DNA of 34,648 bases, taken from an uncultured Geobacteraceae bacterium. GTDB taxonomy: Bacteria > Desulfobacterota > Desulfuromonadia > Geobacterales > Pseudopelobacteraceae. Numbering within the stretch: position 1 is the stretch's first letter; the number at the start of each line of letters is the position of its first letter. The position numbers and the translations under genes were made by a program. The notes below the pieces were generated by a model. That model did not search any database and was not told where the DNA came from. It saw nothing but the letters and a program-made list of their open reading frames with translations. The DNA is taken from assembly GCA_903875605.1 (NCBI GenBank), contig CAIQWT010000073.1, positions 1-34,648 of the forward strand, in the 5' to 3' direction. Of this stretch, positions 26,463 to 34,648 are shown piece after piece.

Positions 26463-27521
26463 ATGATGATAAAAAAAGCCATAGCAAAGGTTGTTGAGCG
26501 TGAACATTTAAGCGAAGGAGAAATGATCGAAGTGATGAACCAGATCATGTCCGGAGAATGTACACCGGCTCAAATTGGCGCATTCATCACCGCCCTGCGA
26601 ATGAAGGGTGAAACTATGGAAGAGATTACCGGTGCCGCTCGCGTTATGCGAGAGCGTGCCACTCCTATAAGAGTCGGCAAAGGAGTGCTTGGCATTGATC
26701 GCGATGACATCAACATTGACCGGGAAACAATCCTGGACGTGGTAGGCACAGGCGGCGACGGCACCAACACCTTCAACGTCTCTACCACTGTCTCTTTTAT
26801 CGTCTCGGCCTGCGGTGTTAAAGTTGCCAAACATGGTAATCGTTCTGTCTCTTCAGCCTGCGGCAGTGCTGATGTATTGGAAAAACTAGGTATTAACCTG
26901 GATGTAACTCCAGAAACGGTCGAAAACTGCATCGACCAGATAGGTATAGGTTTTCTCTTTGCCCCGGCCCTGCACGGTGCAATGAAGCATGCTATCGGTC
27001 CACGCCGCGAAATAGGCATCCGTACTATTTTCAACATCCTAGGTCCACTTACTAACCCGGCAGGAGCTGATTGCCAGGTTATGGGCGTTTATCGTGCTGA
27101 TCTTGTCGAGAAGCTTGCAGGAGTGCTACAAAACCTCGGATGCCGACACGGCTTTGTCGTCCATGGCTCAGACGGCATGGATGAAATCACATTGACCGGC
27201 GAAACGCTTGTTGCTGAAGTCACTCGTGGTGGTGTTACGATGACTACAGTTTCTCCGGAGCAGCTCGGCCTGGCCCGCTGCACTATGGCGGAGCTCAAAG
27301 GTGGCGACGCTGTTGATAACGCCTCTATAGTCAGATCTATACTGGCAGGTGAAAATGGTCCTCGTAGAGACATTGTTCTTCTTAATGCCGCTTATGCGTT
27401 AGTAGCAGCTGGCAAGGTTAAAGATTCTGAAGACGGTATAACAATGGCTGCCGAGGCTATAGATTCAGGGCGCGCGTTAAAGCAGATTGAGAAGTTGGCG
27501 GTATTAACCAACCAGCTATAG
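26463..27521 (+). CDS. trpD: Anthranilate phosphoribosyltransferase
   Basis: TrpD joins anthranilate to PRPP in tryptophan synthesis. The 352-residue protein has the helical N-terminal domain ([26 protein letters not shown]), the PRPP loop [15 protein letters not shown] (residues 94-108), the [21 protein letters not shown] motif, and the [35 protein letters not shown] block that forms the anthranilate site. The ATG at 26463 has AAGGGAG four bases upstream; the next codon is also ATG. It is followed by trpC 88 bp on. No trpE or trpG lies upstream in the window, so the pathway genes are split or continue elsewhere. PRPP comes from prs. Confidence 0.97.
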   Translation: MMIKKAIAKVVEREHLSEGEMIEVMNQIMSGECTPAQIGAFITALRMKGETMEEITGAARVMRERATPIRVGKGVLGIDRDDINIDRETILDVVGTGGDGTNTFNVSTTVSFIVSACGVKVAKHGNRSVSSACGSADVLEKLGINLDVTPETVENCIDQIGIGFLFAPALHGAMKHAIGPRREIGIRTIFNILGPLTNPAGADCQVMGVYRADLVEKLAGVLQNLGCRHGFVVHGSDGMDEITLTGETLVAEVTRGGVTMTTVSPEQLGLARCTMAELKGGDAVDNASIVRSILAGENGPRRDIVLLNAAYALVAAGKVKDSEDGITMAAEAIDSGRALKQIEKLAVLTNQL

Positions 27522-27609
27522 TTAATGTCTCTTCTGAAAAACACTTAATTCAGATAAGTTGATACATTTCTATTTTGCACAGCACAGATTAATACGAAAG
27601 TAGATATTC

Positions 27610-28416
27610 ATGACAAAAGAGACTCCGGACATCCTGAAGAAAATAGTTTCACACAAACAGGGAGAGGTTGCTGCTGCCAAGGCACTCGCACCAATCAATG
27701 AATTGAAGGCCCGTATAAGCGATCTGGAAGATCTACCACGCGGCTTCGAGCGACATATTCGCGAAGCGGTGGCATCGGATTGGACAGCTATTATTGCCGA
27801 AGTAAAAAAAGGATCTCCCAGCAAAGGAGTTATCCGAGCAGATTTTGATCCACTCTTGATTGCTGAAATTTATCAAAACAACGGAGCCACCTGCCTCTCG
27901 GTGCTGACTGATGAACATTTTTTCCTGGGACATCTGCGCTACTTAGCTCTCATTCGCGAGACTGTATCCTTGCCGCTTTTACGCAAGGACTTTATCTGCG
28001 ATTCATATCAGATATTTGAAGCAAGATCTGCCGGGGCAGATGCTATACTGCTGATTGCTGCCATGCTTGACCTGGATCAGTTGCGCGAGTTCCACGCTGT
28101 TGCAAATGAGATTCATCTGGATGTACTTCTTGAAGTTCATGATGAGATGGAAATGGAAATGGCGCTAAAAACAGACTGTACTCTGATAGGTGTCAATAAT
28201 CGCAATTTGCGCTCATTTGCCACTGATCTCGGAACAACAGCAAAACTGGCACGTATGATGCCTCCTGAGCGACTGATGGTGACTGAAAGCGGTATTAACT
28301 CCAGAGCTGATATTGTTCGATTACTTGGAGACGGCGCCAAAGCTTTTCTAATCGGAGAGTCAATGATGAGGGCTGACGATATCGGTGCAAAACTTCAGGA
28401 GTTATTAAATGACTGA
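27610..28416 (+). CDS. trpC: Indole-3-glycerol-phosphate synthase
   Basis: TrpC closes the indole ring from CdRP. The 268-residue TIM-barrel protein shows IIAEVKKGSPSKG with Glu64 and catalytic Lys66, LLRKDFI with Lys126, the general base region LLEVHDE with Glu175, GVNNRNL, and VTESGI with Glu226, all matching the family. There is no fused TrpF domain. The ATG at 27610 has only a weak GAAAG upstream. The 88-bp gap from trpD contains a small CTGAA/TTCAG hairpin but no terminator. Its last codons overlap the start of the small membrane protein gene by eight bases. Confidence 0.97.
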   Translation: MTKETPDILKKIVSHKQGEVAAAKALAPINELKARISDLEDLPRGFERHIREAVASDWTAIIAEVKKGSPSKGVIRADFDPLLIAEIYQNNGATCLSVLTDEHFFLGHLRYLALIRETVSLPLLRKDFICDSYQIFEARSAGADAILLIAAMLDLDQLREFHAVANEIHLDVLLEVHDEMEMEMALKTDCTLIGVNNRNLRSFATDLGTTAKLARMMPPERLMVTESGINSRADIVRLLGDGAKAFLIGESMMRADDIGAKLQELLND

Positions 28417-28669
28417 TATGCAGAAGAGAGGTGAACAAATGGCTGTAAAACAGGGCATTGGCTTAGCGATTATTGCATTCGCAGTTTATATAATCGGCGG
28501 AATCGGTACTTTTGGTGGCCTTATTCTGATTTTTTGGATGAAAAACAAAAATCTTTGGGGATGGGGCGAAGGGAGATCTATCGGCTACCTGTTTGTTTGT
28601 GTGGGTCTTTGCCTTTCAATTCTGGGAGTTCTCTTGATGAGGCTGTTCCGAAACCGTGGTCTGTCCTGA
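28409..28669 (+). CDS. Small two-segment membrane protein, unknown function
   Basis: An 86-residue protein with two hydrophobic segments (about residues 16-43, GIGLAIIAFAVYIIGGIGTFGGLILIFW split here by glycines, and 58-78, IGYLFVCVGLCLSILGVLLM) joined by a polar loop and ending in a basic tail. I do not recognise a family. The ATG at 28409 overlaps trpC and has AGGAG seven bases upstream. A second in-frame ATG at 28439 has its own GAGAGG seven bases upstream, so a 76-residue form is equally plausible. The stop codon lies inside a strong terminator hairpin. Overlap with trpC points to shared translation, but no link to tryptophan is evident. Confidence 0.7.
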   Translation: MTDMQKRGEQMAVKQGIGLAIIAFAVYIIGGIGTFGGLILIFWMKNKNLWGWGEGRSIGYLFVCVGLCLSILGVLLMRLFRNRGLS

Positions 28670-28681
28670 GACCACGGTTTT
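28651..28681. terminator. Bidirectional terminator between convergent genes
   Basis: A perfect 12-base stem AAACCGTGGTCT/AGACCACGGTTT (28651-28662 with 28669-28680) around a six-base loop. The final codons and stop of the small membrane protein gene lie within it. It sits 14 bp before the end of the protease gene on the opposite strand, so it can serve both directions. The T-run is short (four bases on the plus strand). Confidence 0.8.
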
Positions 28682-28694
28682 ATCTGGTGTCCGG

Positions 28695-30035
28695 TTAAAA
28701 TCCTTTTTCCTTTAGCATATTTAGCGACTGTAGTAGTTCAAGTGCCCGCCTAAGCTGATAATCTTTCTGTAAAAACAAATCATTCATATCATTTCCATAC
28801 TCCGCCCCGTGAGCTTTAGGAGTTGGCGCATCATCCTTCCCGTCAGAGGCAAGACTTTTCTCCAGATCTTTTTCTTTAAAATCCAAACTCTTCACTTTTG
28901 ATGGAAGCGGTGTGATATTTGCCACCTCCAGATCCGGAACGATCCCTTTAGCCTGTATAGAACGTCCACTTGGAGTGTAATAGCGCGCTGTAGTCAGTTT
29001 AAGTGCGGCATTACCCTTCATCGGGAATATTGACTGAACGGATCCTTTACCAAAACTTTGAGTTCCCATAACTATCGCACGTTTATGATCCTGTAATGCA
29101 CCAGCAACTATTTCCGAAGCGCTGGCACTACCGCCGTTGATAAGTACAATGATCGGATAGTGCGGCTCCTTGGTGCCAAGCGAAGCATTGTAGATGCGAT
29201 TGGATTCAGGTGTACGTCCCTTTATACTGACAATTACAGAGTTTTTGATATCATCACCGATAAAACAGTTGGCAACTTCAACGCAAGAATTTATCAAGCC
29301 GCCAGGATTATAACGAAGGTCAACTATCAGCCCTTTAAGAGTACCTCCTGATTTTGCATGAAGCTCTTTCAATGCATCCTTGAACTCACTTCCTGTGCGC
29401 TCCTGAAACTGAGATATTCTTATGAAACCATAACCTGAATCAAGAATCTTAGACTTTATGCTCTTTAATTTGATGGTGTCGCGAATCAGGTTAAATACAA
29501 GTAGCTTAGGACTTTCTGCACGCAAAATGGCCAGAGTTACCGGTGTTCCCTTCTCCCCGCGCATTTTTTTTACTGCAGCCGCGATATTCATCCCATTGGT
29601 TGATGTACCATCAATCTTGGCGATATGATCGTTAGCCAAAATTCCTGCCCTAAAAGCGGGTGTATCATCTATCGGCGCTATAACGGTCAGCTTACCCTCT
29701 TTTGTCCCAAGCTCTATTCCTACGCCTCCAAAAGTCCCTGACATCTGTACTTCCATTTCATGATACGGCTCAGGAGGTAGGTAGGCACTGTGAGGGTCAA
29801 GAGATGCAAGCATGCCGTCAACCATCTTAAGTACCATTTTTTTTGAGTCAGGTTTTTCCACATGGTTCGCAAGAACAGCCGAGTAGGCTTCACGTAATAG
29901 CTTGATCGAATGCGTATCCGGAGCAGAATGACTAATATGCCATCGACTGTAAAAAACAACTGCCAGGCAGACTGATATCATCAAAACAATTACTATTATC
30001 CATTTCACAGAGCGTTTATTGAGTATCGGCAACAT
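28695..30035 (-). CDS. ctp: C-terminal processing peptidase (S41 family)
   Basis: A 446-residue periplasmic serine protease with an N-terminal membrane anchor (WIIVIVLMISVCLAVVFY). A PDZ domain (about residues 95-175, with GVGIELGTKEGKLTVIAPIDDTPA) recognises substrate C-termini. The S41 catalytic region follows: KGLIVDLRYNPGG, the nucleophile segment GGSASASEIVAGALQDHKRAIV, and the catalytic lysine in SFGKGSVQ. Carboxy-terminal peptidases trim or degrade envelope proteins. The start lies five bases after the ntrX-like stop, with GGAG inside the end of that gene, so the three genes form one operon. A charged tail of about 60 residues (GKDDAPTPKAHGAEYGN) follows the protease domain. Confidence 0.95.
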   Translation of the reverse strand: MLPILNKRSVKWIIVIVLMISVCLAVVFYSRWHISHSAPDTHSIKLLREAYSAVLANHVEKPDSKKMVLKMVDGMLASLDPHSAYLPPEPYHEMEVQMSGTFGGVGIELGTKEGKLTVIAPIDDTPAFRAGILANDHIAKIDGTSTNGMNIAAAVKKMRGEKGTPVTLAILRAESPKLLVFNLIRDTIKLKSIKSKILDSGYGFIRISQFQERTGSEFKDALKELHAKSGGTLKGLIVDLRYNPGGLINSCVEVANCFIGDDIKNSVIVSIKGRTPESNRIYNASLGTKEPHYPIIVLINGGSASASEIVAGALQDHKRAIVMGTQSFGKGSVQSIFPMKGNAALKLTTARYYTPSGRSIQAKGIVPDLEVANITPLPSKVKSLDFKEKDLEKSLASDGKDDAPTPKAHGAEYGNDMNDLFLQKDYQLRRALELLQSLNMLKEKGF

Positions 30036-30040
30036 TACTA

Positions 30041-31396
30041 TTATCTCCGTACGTCTATTCCATAACTTTTTATTTTGCGATGAAGATTACTTCGTTCAAG
30101 CTCGATCACATCGGCTGTACGAGAAATATTCCAGTCATTCTCTTCAAGTTTATGTATGATAAATTCACGCTCAAACTCCTCCCTGGCGTCTCGCAATGCA
30201 GATTTTGAAAGAGCACCATCCAGTACAGGTAAATGATCTCCTGACAATGAGGGAATATCCTCCGCTGAGATAACACGTCCGGGTGCCATTATCAGGATTC
30301 GTTCAACCACATTTTTTAATTCACGCAGATTACCGGGCCATGAATATTGAAGCAGTACGTCAATCGCATCCGGCATAAAAGCCTTTGCTTCCCCGCCTTC
30401 TTTGCGAAAAAACAGGGCTACCAGGTGTTGAACAAGCGCTCCTAAATCCTCTAAACGCTCTCGCAGAGCCGGAGCACGAAATGGAACTGTGCTCAATTGG
30501 TAATAAAGATCCGCACTGAATTTACCATTTGCCATTTCCTGTTCAAGAGACTTTGTGCTGGCAGCAATAATCCTGACATCAGCAGTCAGTTGGCGAGAAC
30601 CTCCTACCCTTTCAAAACTGCCGTCCTGAATAAAACGAAGAATTTTAACCTGAACGCTGAGTGGCAATTCCCCAATTTCATCAAGGAACAACGAGCCGCC
30701 ATCAGCCTGATCTAAACGTCCTTTTTTCTGTGATACTGCGCCTGCCAAAGAACCTTTTTCATGCCCGAACAGTTCGCTCTCAATGAGTTCTTCTGGAATG
30801 GCAGAACAGTGCACAGTTATAAAAGGGCGCTCACGGCGTGGACTTTTACAGTGAATGGAACAGGCAATCAGATTTTTTCCTGAGCCGGTTTCACCATTTA
30901 TTAATATAGAAGCTGATGTAAGCGCCACACGCCTGATCTGTTCCCGCAAGGCGATAATATCGGCAGACTCACCGATAAGTTCAGAATCAGCGGATGATGA
31001 TCGCTTCAGCTCAGCATTTTCAACTTTTAACTCCTGTAACTGCAAAGCATTGGCTACACTAATAAGCACTTTTTCGAGAGAAAGTGGTTTTTCAATAAAA
31101 TCGAAGGCCCCCAACTTAGTAGCACGAACTGCCGTATCAATCGTACCGTGGCCGGAAATCATGATAACTGTTACGTGTGGGAGCTGTTTTTTAAGAGATT
31201 CAAGGGCTTCCAGACCATCCATACCAGGCATCCAGATATCAAGAAGAATTAACTCTGGAAGTTCTTGCAGGGCGCACTCAATACCCTCAGCAGCACTATC
31301 TGCACAGAGCACCTGGTACCCTTCATCCTCAAGAATCCCGGTTAATGCGGTTCTGATATCCTTCTCATCGTCAATAATCAAAATAGTGTGTTGCAT
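30041..31396 (-). CDS. NtrX-like response regulator with degenerate AAA+ domain
   Basis: A 451-residue regulator: receiver domain (1-120, Asp53 acceptor, Lys103), AAA+ domain (about 137-370) and a Fis-type helix-turn-helix (NISRTADVIELERSNLHRKI, 423-442). Walker A is GETGSGKN (168-175) and Walker B LFLDEIGE (Asp239, Glu240). The sigma-54 contact loop, normally GAFTGA, reads GSLAGA (215-220). The two arginine-finger positions of the usual FREDLYYRL are Ser294 and Gln300 (FSADLYYQL). These changes suggest it does not remodel sigma-54 polymerase and instead works as a DNA-binding switch, as reported for NtrX proteins lacking GAFTGA. It lies 27 bp after its likely kinase gene, with AAGGGGAG before the ATG. 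Confidence 0.93.
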   Translation of the reverse strand: MQHTILIIDDEKDIRTALTGILEDEGYQVLCADSAAEGIECALQELPELILLDIWMPGMDGLEALESLKKQLPHVTVIMISGHGTIDTAVRATKLGAFDFIEKPLSLEKVLISVANALQLQELKVENAELKRSSSADSELIGESADIIALREQIRRVALTSASILINGETGSGKNLIACSIHCKSPRRERPFITVHCSAIPEELIESELFGHEKGSLAGAVSQKKGRLDQADGGSLFLDEIGELPLSVQVKILRFIQDGSFERVGGSRQLTADVRIIAASTKSLEQEMANGKFSADLYYQLSTVPFRAPALRERLEDLGALVQHLVALFFRKEGGEAKAFMPDAIDVLLQYSWPGNLRELKNVVERILIMAPGRVISAEDIPSLSGDHLPVLDGALSKSALRDAREEFEREFIIHKLEENDWNISRTADVIELERSNLHRKIKSYGIDVRR

Positions 31397-31423
31397 AACC
31401 GCTCCCCTTCATATTTCATATTG

Positions 31424-33640
31424 CTACCCGGCGGGCAGCTCGACAACAAAGACAGCCCCGCGTGGTAAATTATCTCGTATTCTCACAAAACCGCCGTGGT
31501 CGGTAACTATACTGTTAACAATGGCAAGGCCAAGTCCGGTCCCGCTCTTTTTGGTTGAGAAATACGGATCAAAAAGGCGCGGTTTGTCCTCCGGTGAAAT
31601 ACCAGGTCCATCATCAGCTATGCTTATAACTGCCATTTTCAGCACCTCATCAAAGAATGTAGACAGTGTGACACTGCCACGTTCAGACATAGCTGCAACG
31701 GCATTTTCGAGTATATTTAGCAACATACGTTTGATTTGATCACGATCAATCATCAACTGAGGCATCTTGTCGTCCATAGAGAAATCGAACCGCACTCCCA
31801 GATGCGCTTCCTGATATAAAGTTAAGGACTCACGAATCAGAGCATTTAGATCACTAGGCTCCGGCTGAATAGCGGGCATTCGGGCAAAGTTGGAAAATTC
31901 ATTTACCAGATTTTTTAGATCGTCAACCGATTTAATAATCATTTCGGTGCATTCATCAAAGACTTTCTCATCATCATCAAAACGAGAAAGATAGCGTTTT
32001 CTGAGTCTTTGAGCGGACAATTGAATAGGAGTCAGCGGATTTTTTATTTCATGAGCAATTCTTCTGGCAACTTCTCGCCATGCAGCCATTCGTTGGGCAC
32101 GCATCATTTGGGTCATATCATCAAGTACTGCCACCATTCCAACAATTTCACCGTTTCCAGCTCTAAGCAGCGTCAAATGCAGCTGTAATGCCATACGAGA
32201 ACCACGCAGATCCAGAAAAACCTGCTTGCTGATAGCCCCGTGTTTAGACAGCAATAGCTCCCTGATGGACTCAGAAGCAATTTCCAGATGTTTATCAACT
32301 ATTACATCTCTATAGTTTTTCCCCAGGACTTTTTCGGCATTTAAACCGAGTAATCGCTCGGCAGAAGTATTAATGGTACGAAACAGTCCCTCACTATCTA
32401 TTGAAATTACTCCGGCGGCAATATTATGCAGCACTATCTCCATATATTGTTGACGCCGTTCAATTTCCTGATTACTACGGAGCAATTCCTGATTGGATAT
32501 ATTCAACGCATACTGTTTTTTGCGTAAATCTTCAGTCATAAGATTGAATGACTGAACCAACATGCCTATTTCATCCACAGAATACGTATCTATACGAACA
32601 TCAAGGTTACCTCCGGCTACAGCATGAGTTGCATCAACCAGTTCCTGTAGTGGCCTGGTCATACTATTCGCAAGATAGACTCCCATCCAGTACGCAAAGA
32701 ATACTATAACCATGGCAATTAAAAACAGTGTGATTATATATCCGGTACGGATCGGATTTTTAAGTATTTTGAGTTGTCGAAACTCGTGGTAAGACGCTGT
32801 TATTTCCTTCATTTTATTTACTAGCGAATACGGTACGTAATAATTAACGACAACTACACCGACAATATCTGACTCGTTCCAGGTAGAACGGATCGGTACA
32901 ATTCCCCTTATCAAATCGGCTTTTCCAGCCTGATTCACCCTGGTAAGCTCTTCACCTGCCAGACCACGCTTGATATCATCAGAGGATGGACTGGTAAATT
33001 CTCCTCTAGGTACCGCCGGATTAGAAGCCCTGACCAGCTCTTCACGTTGAGCGGAATAAACCTCAACCACCCCGAGGTTGTATTCATTCTGCTTTTGATG
33101 AATAAGTTTTTTGAGCTGCGGTAAATTTGCCTCGTTAAGCAGTTTTTGATCTTTTATAAAAGTGCTAATCTGCTTTCCATAATACAGAGAATTTGCTGCC
33201 GAACTTTTATAATAAGTCTGTGCAACTTCAAGCGATTCACTTAGTGATGTTTCAACCTGTGTGTTGAACCAGTTATGAATAGTGTTGTTGATAAAGCCGG
33301 CTGCGGCAAAGAAAAGTAACAGGGTTGGAATAAGCGAAAGTGCGACAAAAGATAGAACCAGCTTTGTTCGCAGTTTTTTGGCAAATGGATTAGAGCGGCT
33401 TTCGACAAAAAGTTTTACAACATTTCTGCTCACAAGATACACAAGCAGAATTACCAGCAGAATAACAATATTAATTACAGCAAAAATGGCAATATTGCTG
33501 CCTAGCTTGGCACCGGCACTTAATTGAGTCAGACTGATTTCTGCTTTGGTCAGAAAGAGTATCAATATAACAGCTAGAACAATAATAACCGCTTCACGGA
33601 TTCTTTTTTCCCGTTCTTCTTTTGAAACACTGCTGTTCAT
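31424..33640 (-). CDS. NtrY-like sensor histidine kinase
   Basis: A 738-residue kinase. Two N-terminal membrane segments (about residues 17-32 and 49-69) and a third at 90-112 precede an extracytoplasmic domain (about 113-298). A further membrane segment (300-324), HAMP, a PAS domain (about 400-505) and the kinase core follow. The histidine box ARRIAHEIKNPLTPIQLSAQ (His530) is the NtrY signature, with LLNILENAVAAM, DDGPGIS and STKKSGTGLGLAIV. I prefer the ATG at 33638-33640, which has AAAGGA upstream; the longer frame to 33703 adds a polar stretch unlike a membrane-protein start. It forms an operon with the NtrX-like regulator. The signal is unknown. Confidence 0.95.
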   Translation of the reverse strand: MNSSVSKEEREKRIREAVIIVLAVILILFLTKAEISLTQLSAGAKLGSNIAIFAVINIVILLVILLVYLVSRNVVKLFVESRSNPFAKKLRTKLVLSFVALSLIPTLLLFFAAAGFINNTIHNWFNTQVETSLSESLEVAQTYYKSSAANSLYYGKQISTFIKDQKLLNEANLPQLKKLIHQKQNEYNLGVVEVYSAQREELVRASNPAVPRGEFTSPSSDDIKRGLAGEELTRVNQAGKADLIRGIVPIRSTWNESDIVGVVVVNYYVPYSLVNKMKEITASYHEFRQLKILKNPIRTGYIITLFLIAMVIVFFAYWMGVYLANSMTRPLQELVDATHAVAGGNLDVRIDTYSVDEIGMLVQSFNLMTEDLRKKQYALNISNQELLRSNQEIERRQQYMEIVLHNIAAGVISIDSEGLFRTINTSAERLLGLNAEKVLGKNYRDVIVDKHLEIASESIRELLLSKHGAISKQVFLDLRGSRMALQLHLTLLRAGNGEIVGMVAVLDDMTQMMRAQRMAAWREVARRIAHEIKNPLTPIQLSAQRLRKRYLSRFDDDEKVFDECTEMIIKSVDDLKNLVNEFSNFARMPAIQPEPSDLNALIRESLTLYQEAHLGVRFDFSMDDKMPQLMIDRDQIKRMLLNILENAVAAMSERGSVTLSTFFDEVLKMAVISIADDGPGISPEDKPRLFDPYFSTKKSGTGLGLAIVNSIVTDHGGFVRIRDNLPRGAVFVVELPAG

Positions 33641-33867
33641 TAAGCCGGCTTTCCTTTCTTCCCCATAATGAGAGTGAATCGATCCGACATCTAAGGCACT
33701 CAATTTTTAAAAAAATGCGGCAAGCATAAGCATATTTGGTAAAAAACATGCCGATACTAGCATAAATAGATTGTGCTTAAAACTCATTGTTGCATTTTTG
33801 CATCAATTGCTGATTGAATTCAAGTATGATACTGTGAAACTGTAAATGTTAACGAATGGAGTTAGAT

Positions 33868-34314
33868 ATGCGCATTCAAGACTCATCATCACTACGCGAA
33901 CTAGACAAAAATACAAAGAGCTCTTCTCCGATGAAAAAAATTATGAATTCGTTCTTTGCAGACGAATTAGATAACCATGAAGAGGAGGTCTATTCATATC
34001 AGGATGATATAAAAAACCTCAGAACAGAAATTGAAAAAGCAGGCAATCATCTTTCAACTGAACCAACGCTTATGAATTTTAAACGTTTTCGCGATCTATT
34101 AAGCAAACTTGCAAAAAAAGTGAGTGCTGAGGCTTACAGACTTGATAAGTTTTGCGGAACTGCTCAAAATCCTCGTTATTTTGAAATCATCACAGTAATT
34201 GATCGAGAGGCTGATAATCTCTACAATCTAATTGTTAAAGAGAATCGTGATAGCATGGCAATAACGGCAAAAGTAATAGGTATCAAAGGATTAGTTGTTG
34301 ACTTGGTCACATGA
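33868..34314 (+). CDS. YaaR/DUF327 family protein
   Basis: A 148-residue, largely helical, charged protein. The pattern FFADELDNHEEEVYSYQDDIKNL, LMNFKRFRDLLSKLAKKVSAEAYRL, the segment ITVIDREADNLYNLIVKEN and the ending IGIKGLVVDLVT match the YaaR (DUF327) family, whose function is not established. I start at the ATG at 33868 (MRIQD), which has GGAG six bases upstream; a frame from 33856 would add four residues and has no ribosome site. The gene diverges from the ntrY-like gene across about 230 bp of AT-rich DNA holding a weak sigma-54-like sequence (33737-33752). A TPR gene follows 59 bp on and may share the transcript. Confidence 0.85.
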   Translation: MRIQDSSSLRELDKNTKSSSPMKKIMNSFFADELDNHEEEVYSYQDDIKNLRTEIEKAGNHLSTEPTLMNFKRFRDLLSKLAKKVSAEAYRLDKFCGTAQNPRYFEIITVIDREADNLYNLIVKENRDSMAITAKVIGIKGLVVDLVT

Positions 34315-34373
34315 GATGTCCAAAAGAAATATACACGTACAAAGACAATTTTTTAGAACGAAAGGAACTGATT

Positions 34374-34648
34374 ATGAGCGATACGGAATTAAATGCTACA
34401 GTACAAAAAGGGCTTGATTTTCTTGATCACGGAGATACGAAGAAAGCTATTTCAATCTTTGAAGAGCATGTTGGTAAAAACAAACATATTCCGGACAGCT
34501 GGTTTTATCTTGGCGATGCTTTGGCTGAAGACGGCCGCTTAGATGAAGCCATCACCAAATACCGCGAAGGACTTAAATTGTCACCTGAAGATGCCGATGC
34601 CTTGACAACCTTGGGGGATATGCTTCTTGAAGCCGGCAATCACAAAGA
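34374..34648 (+). CDS. TPR-repeat protein, N-terminal part (cut by window edge)
   Basis: The first 91 codons of a gene that runs off the window. The protein begins MSDTELNATVQKGLDFLDHG and contains at least two tetratricopeptide repeats (TKKAISIFEEHVGKNKHIP, then WFYLGDALAEDGRLDEAITKYREGL and a further LGDMLLEAG). There is no signal peptide, so this is probably a cytoplasmic scaffold or adaptor, unlike the TPR lipoprotein earlier in the window. The ATG at 34374 has AAAGGA nine bases upstream. Its full size and any extra domains cannot be seen. Confidence 0.85.
   Translation, partial: MSDTELNATVQKGLDFLDHGDTKKAISIFEEHVGKNKHIPDSWFYLGDALAEDGRLDEAITKYREGLKLSPEDADALTTLGDMLLEAGNHK

Noticed and set aside
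30855-31739. A 294-codon plus-strand frame opposite the kinase and regulator genes
   Set aside because: It crosses the boundary of two convincing minus-strand genes, is serine-rich in the way of antisense frames, and has no family features.
31424-33703. Longer start for the NtrY-like kinase
   Set aside because: The extra 21 N-terminal residues are polar and lie upstream of a ribosome site and ATG at 33640 that fit better.
33737-33752. Sigma-54-like promoter TGG-N11-GCC before the YaaR gene
   Set aside because: It keeps the GG and GC at the right spacing but little else of the consensus, in AT-rich DNA where such matches arise by chance; not listed as a feature.

Overview
The window reads as chromosomal backbone of a moderate-GC, Gram-negative deltaproteobacterium, most likely of the Desulfuromonadales (Geobacter/Pelobacter/Desulfuromonas group). 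This assignment is inference. It rests on LpxC and lipoproteins (an outer membrane), the block ispE - tRNA-Gln - prs - rplY - pth - ychF, an NtrY/NtrX pair, a YaaR-family protein and many two-component and TPR proteins. No phage, insertion sequence, CRISPR array or rRNA was seen, and no gene looks broken. The two end genes are cut by the window edges.

Layout. 1-986 (minus): an IclR regulator followed by the start of a DUF485 membrane protein, probably the small partner of a solute:sodium symporter. 1381-6582 (minus): a tightly packed operon of a TPR lipoprotein, a family 5 solute-binding lipoprotein and two DppB/DppC-type permeases, with no ATPase in view. 6709-11246 (plus): a CNNM/CorC-type CBS membrane protein overlapping a large AsmA-like protein. 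11262-13438 (minus): lpxC and cysE, separated by a 670-bp AT-rich non-coding gap with a DnaA-box cluster. 13621-22693 (plus): ispE, tRNA-Gln, a B12-binding radical SAM protein, prs, rplY, pth, ychF and secA. 22731-28669 (plus): argJ, a serine beta-lactamase-like hydrolase, a receiver-domain protein with a long acidic linker, trpD, trpC and a small membrane protein. 28695-33640 (minus): ntrY-like kinase, ntrX-like regulator and a C-terminal processing protease in one operon. 33868-34648 (plus): a YaaR/DUF327 protein and the start of a TPR protein.

Most genes serve core functions: lipid A (lpxC), isoprenoids (ispE), PRPP (prs), translation (rplY, pth, tRNA-Gln, ychF), secretion (secA), and cysteine, arginine and tryptophan synthesis (cysE, argJ, trpD, trpC). 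The points most worth a second look are: the NtrX-like regulator, whose AAA+ domain has lost the GAFTGA loop and both arginine-finger positions; the receiver protein, whose almost lysine/arginine-free linker ends in a helix resembling the PopZ C-terminus; and the DnaA-box cluster far from any dnaA gene. I found no clearly new multi-gene system.
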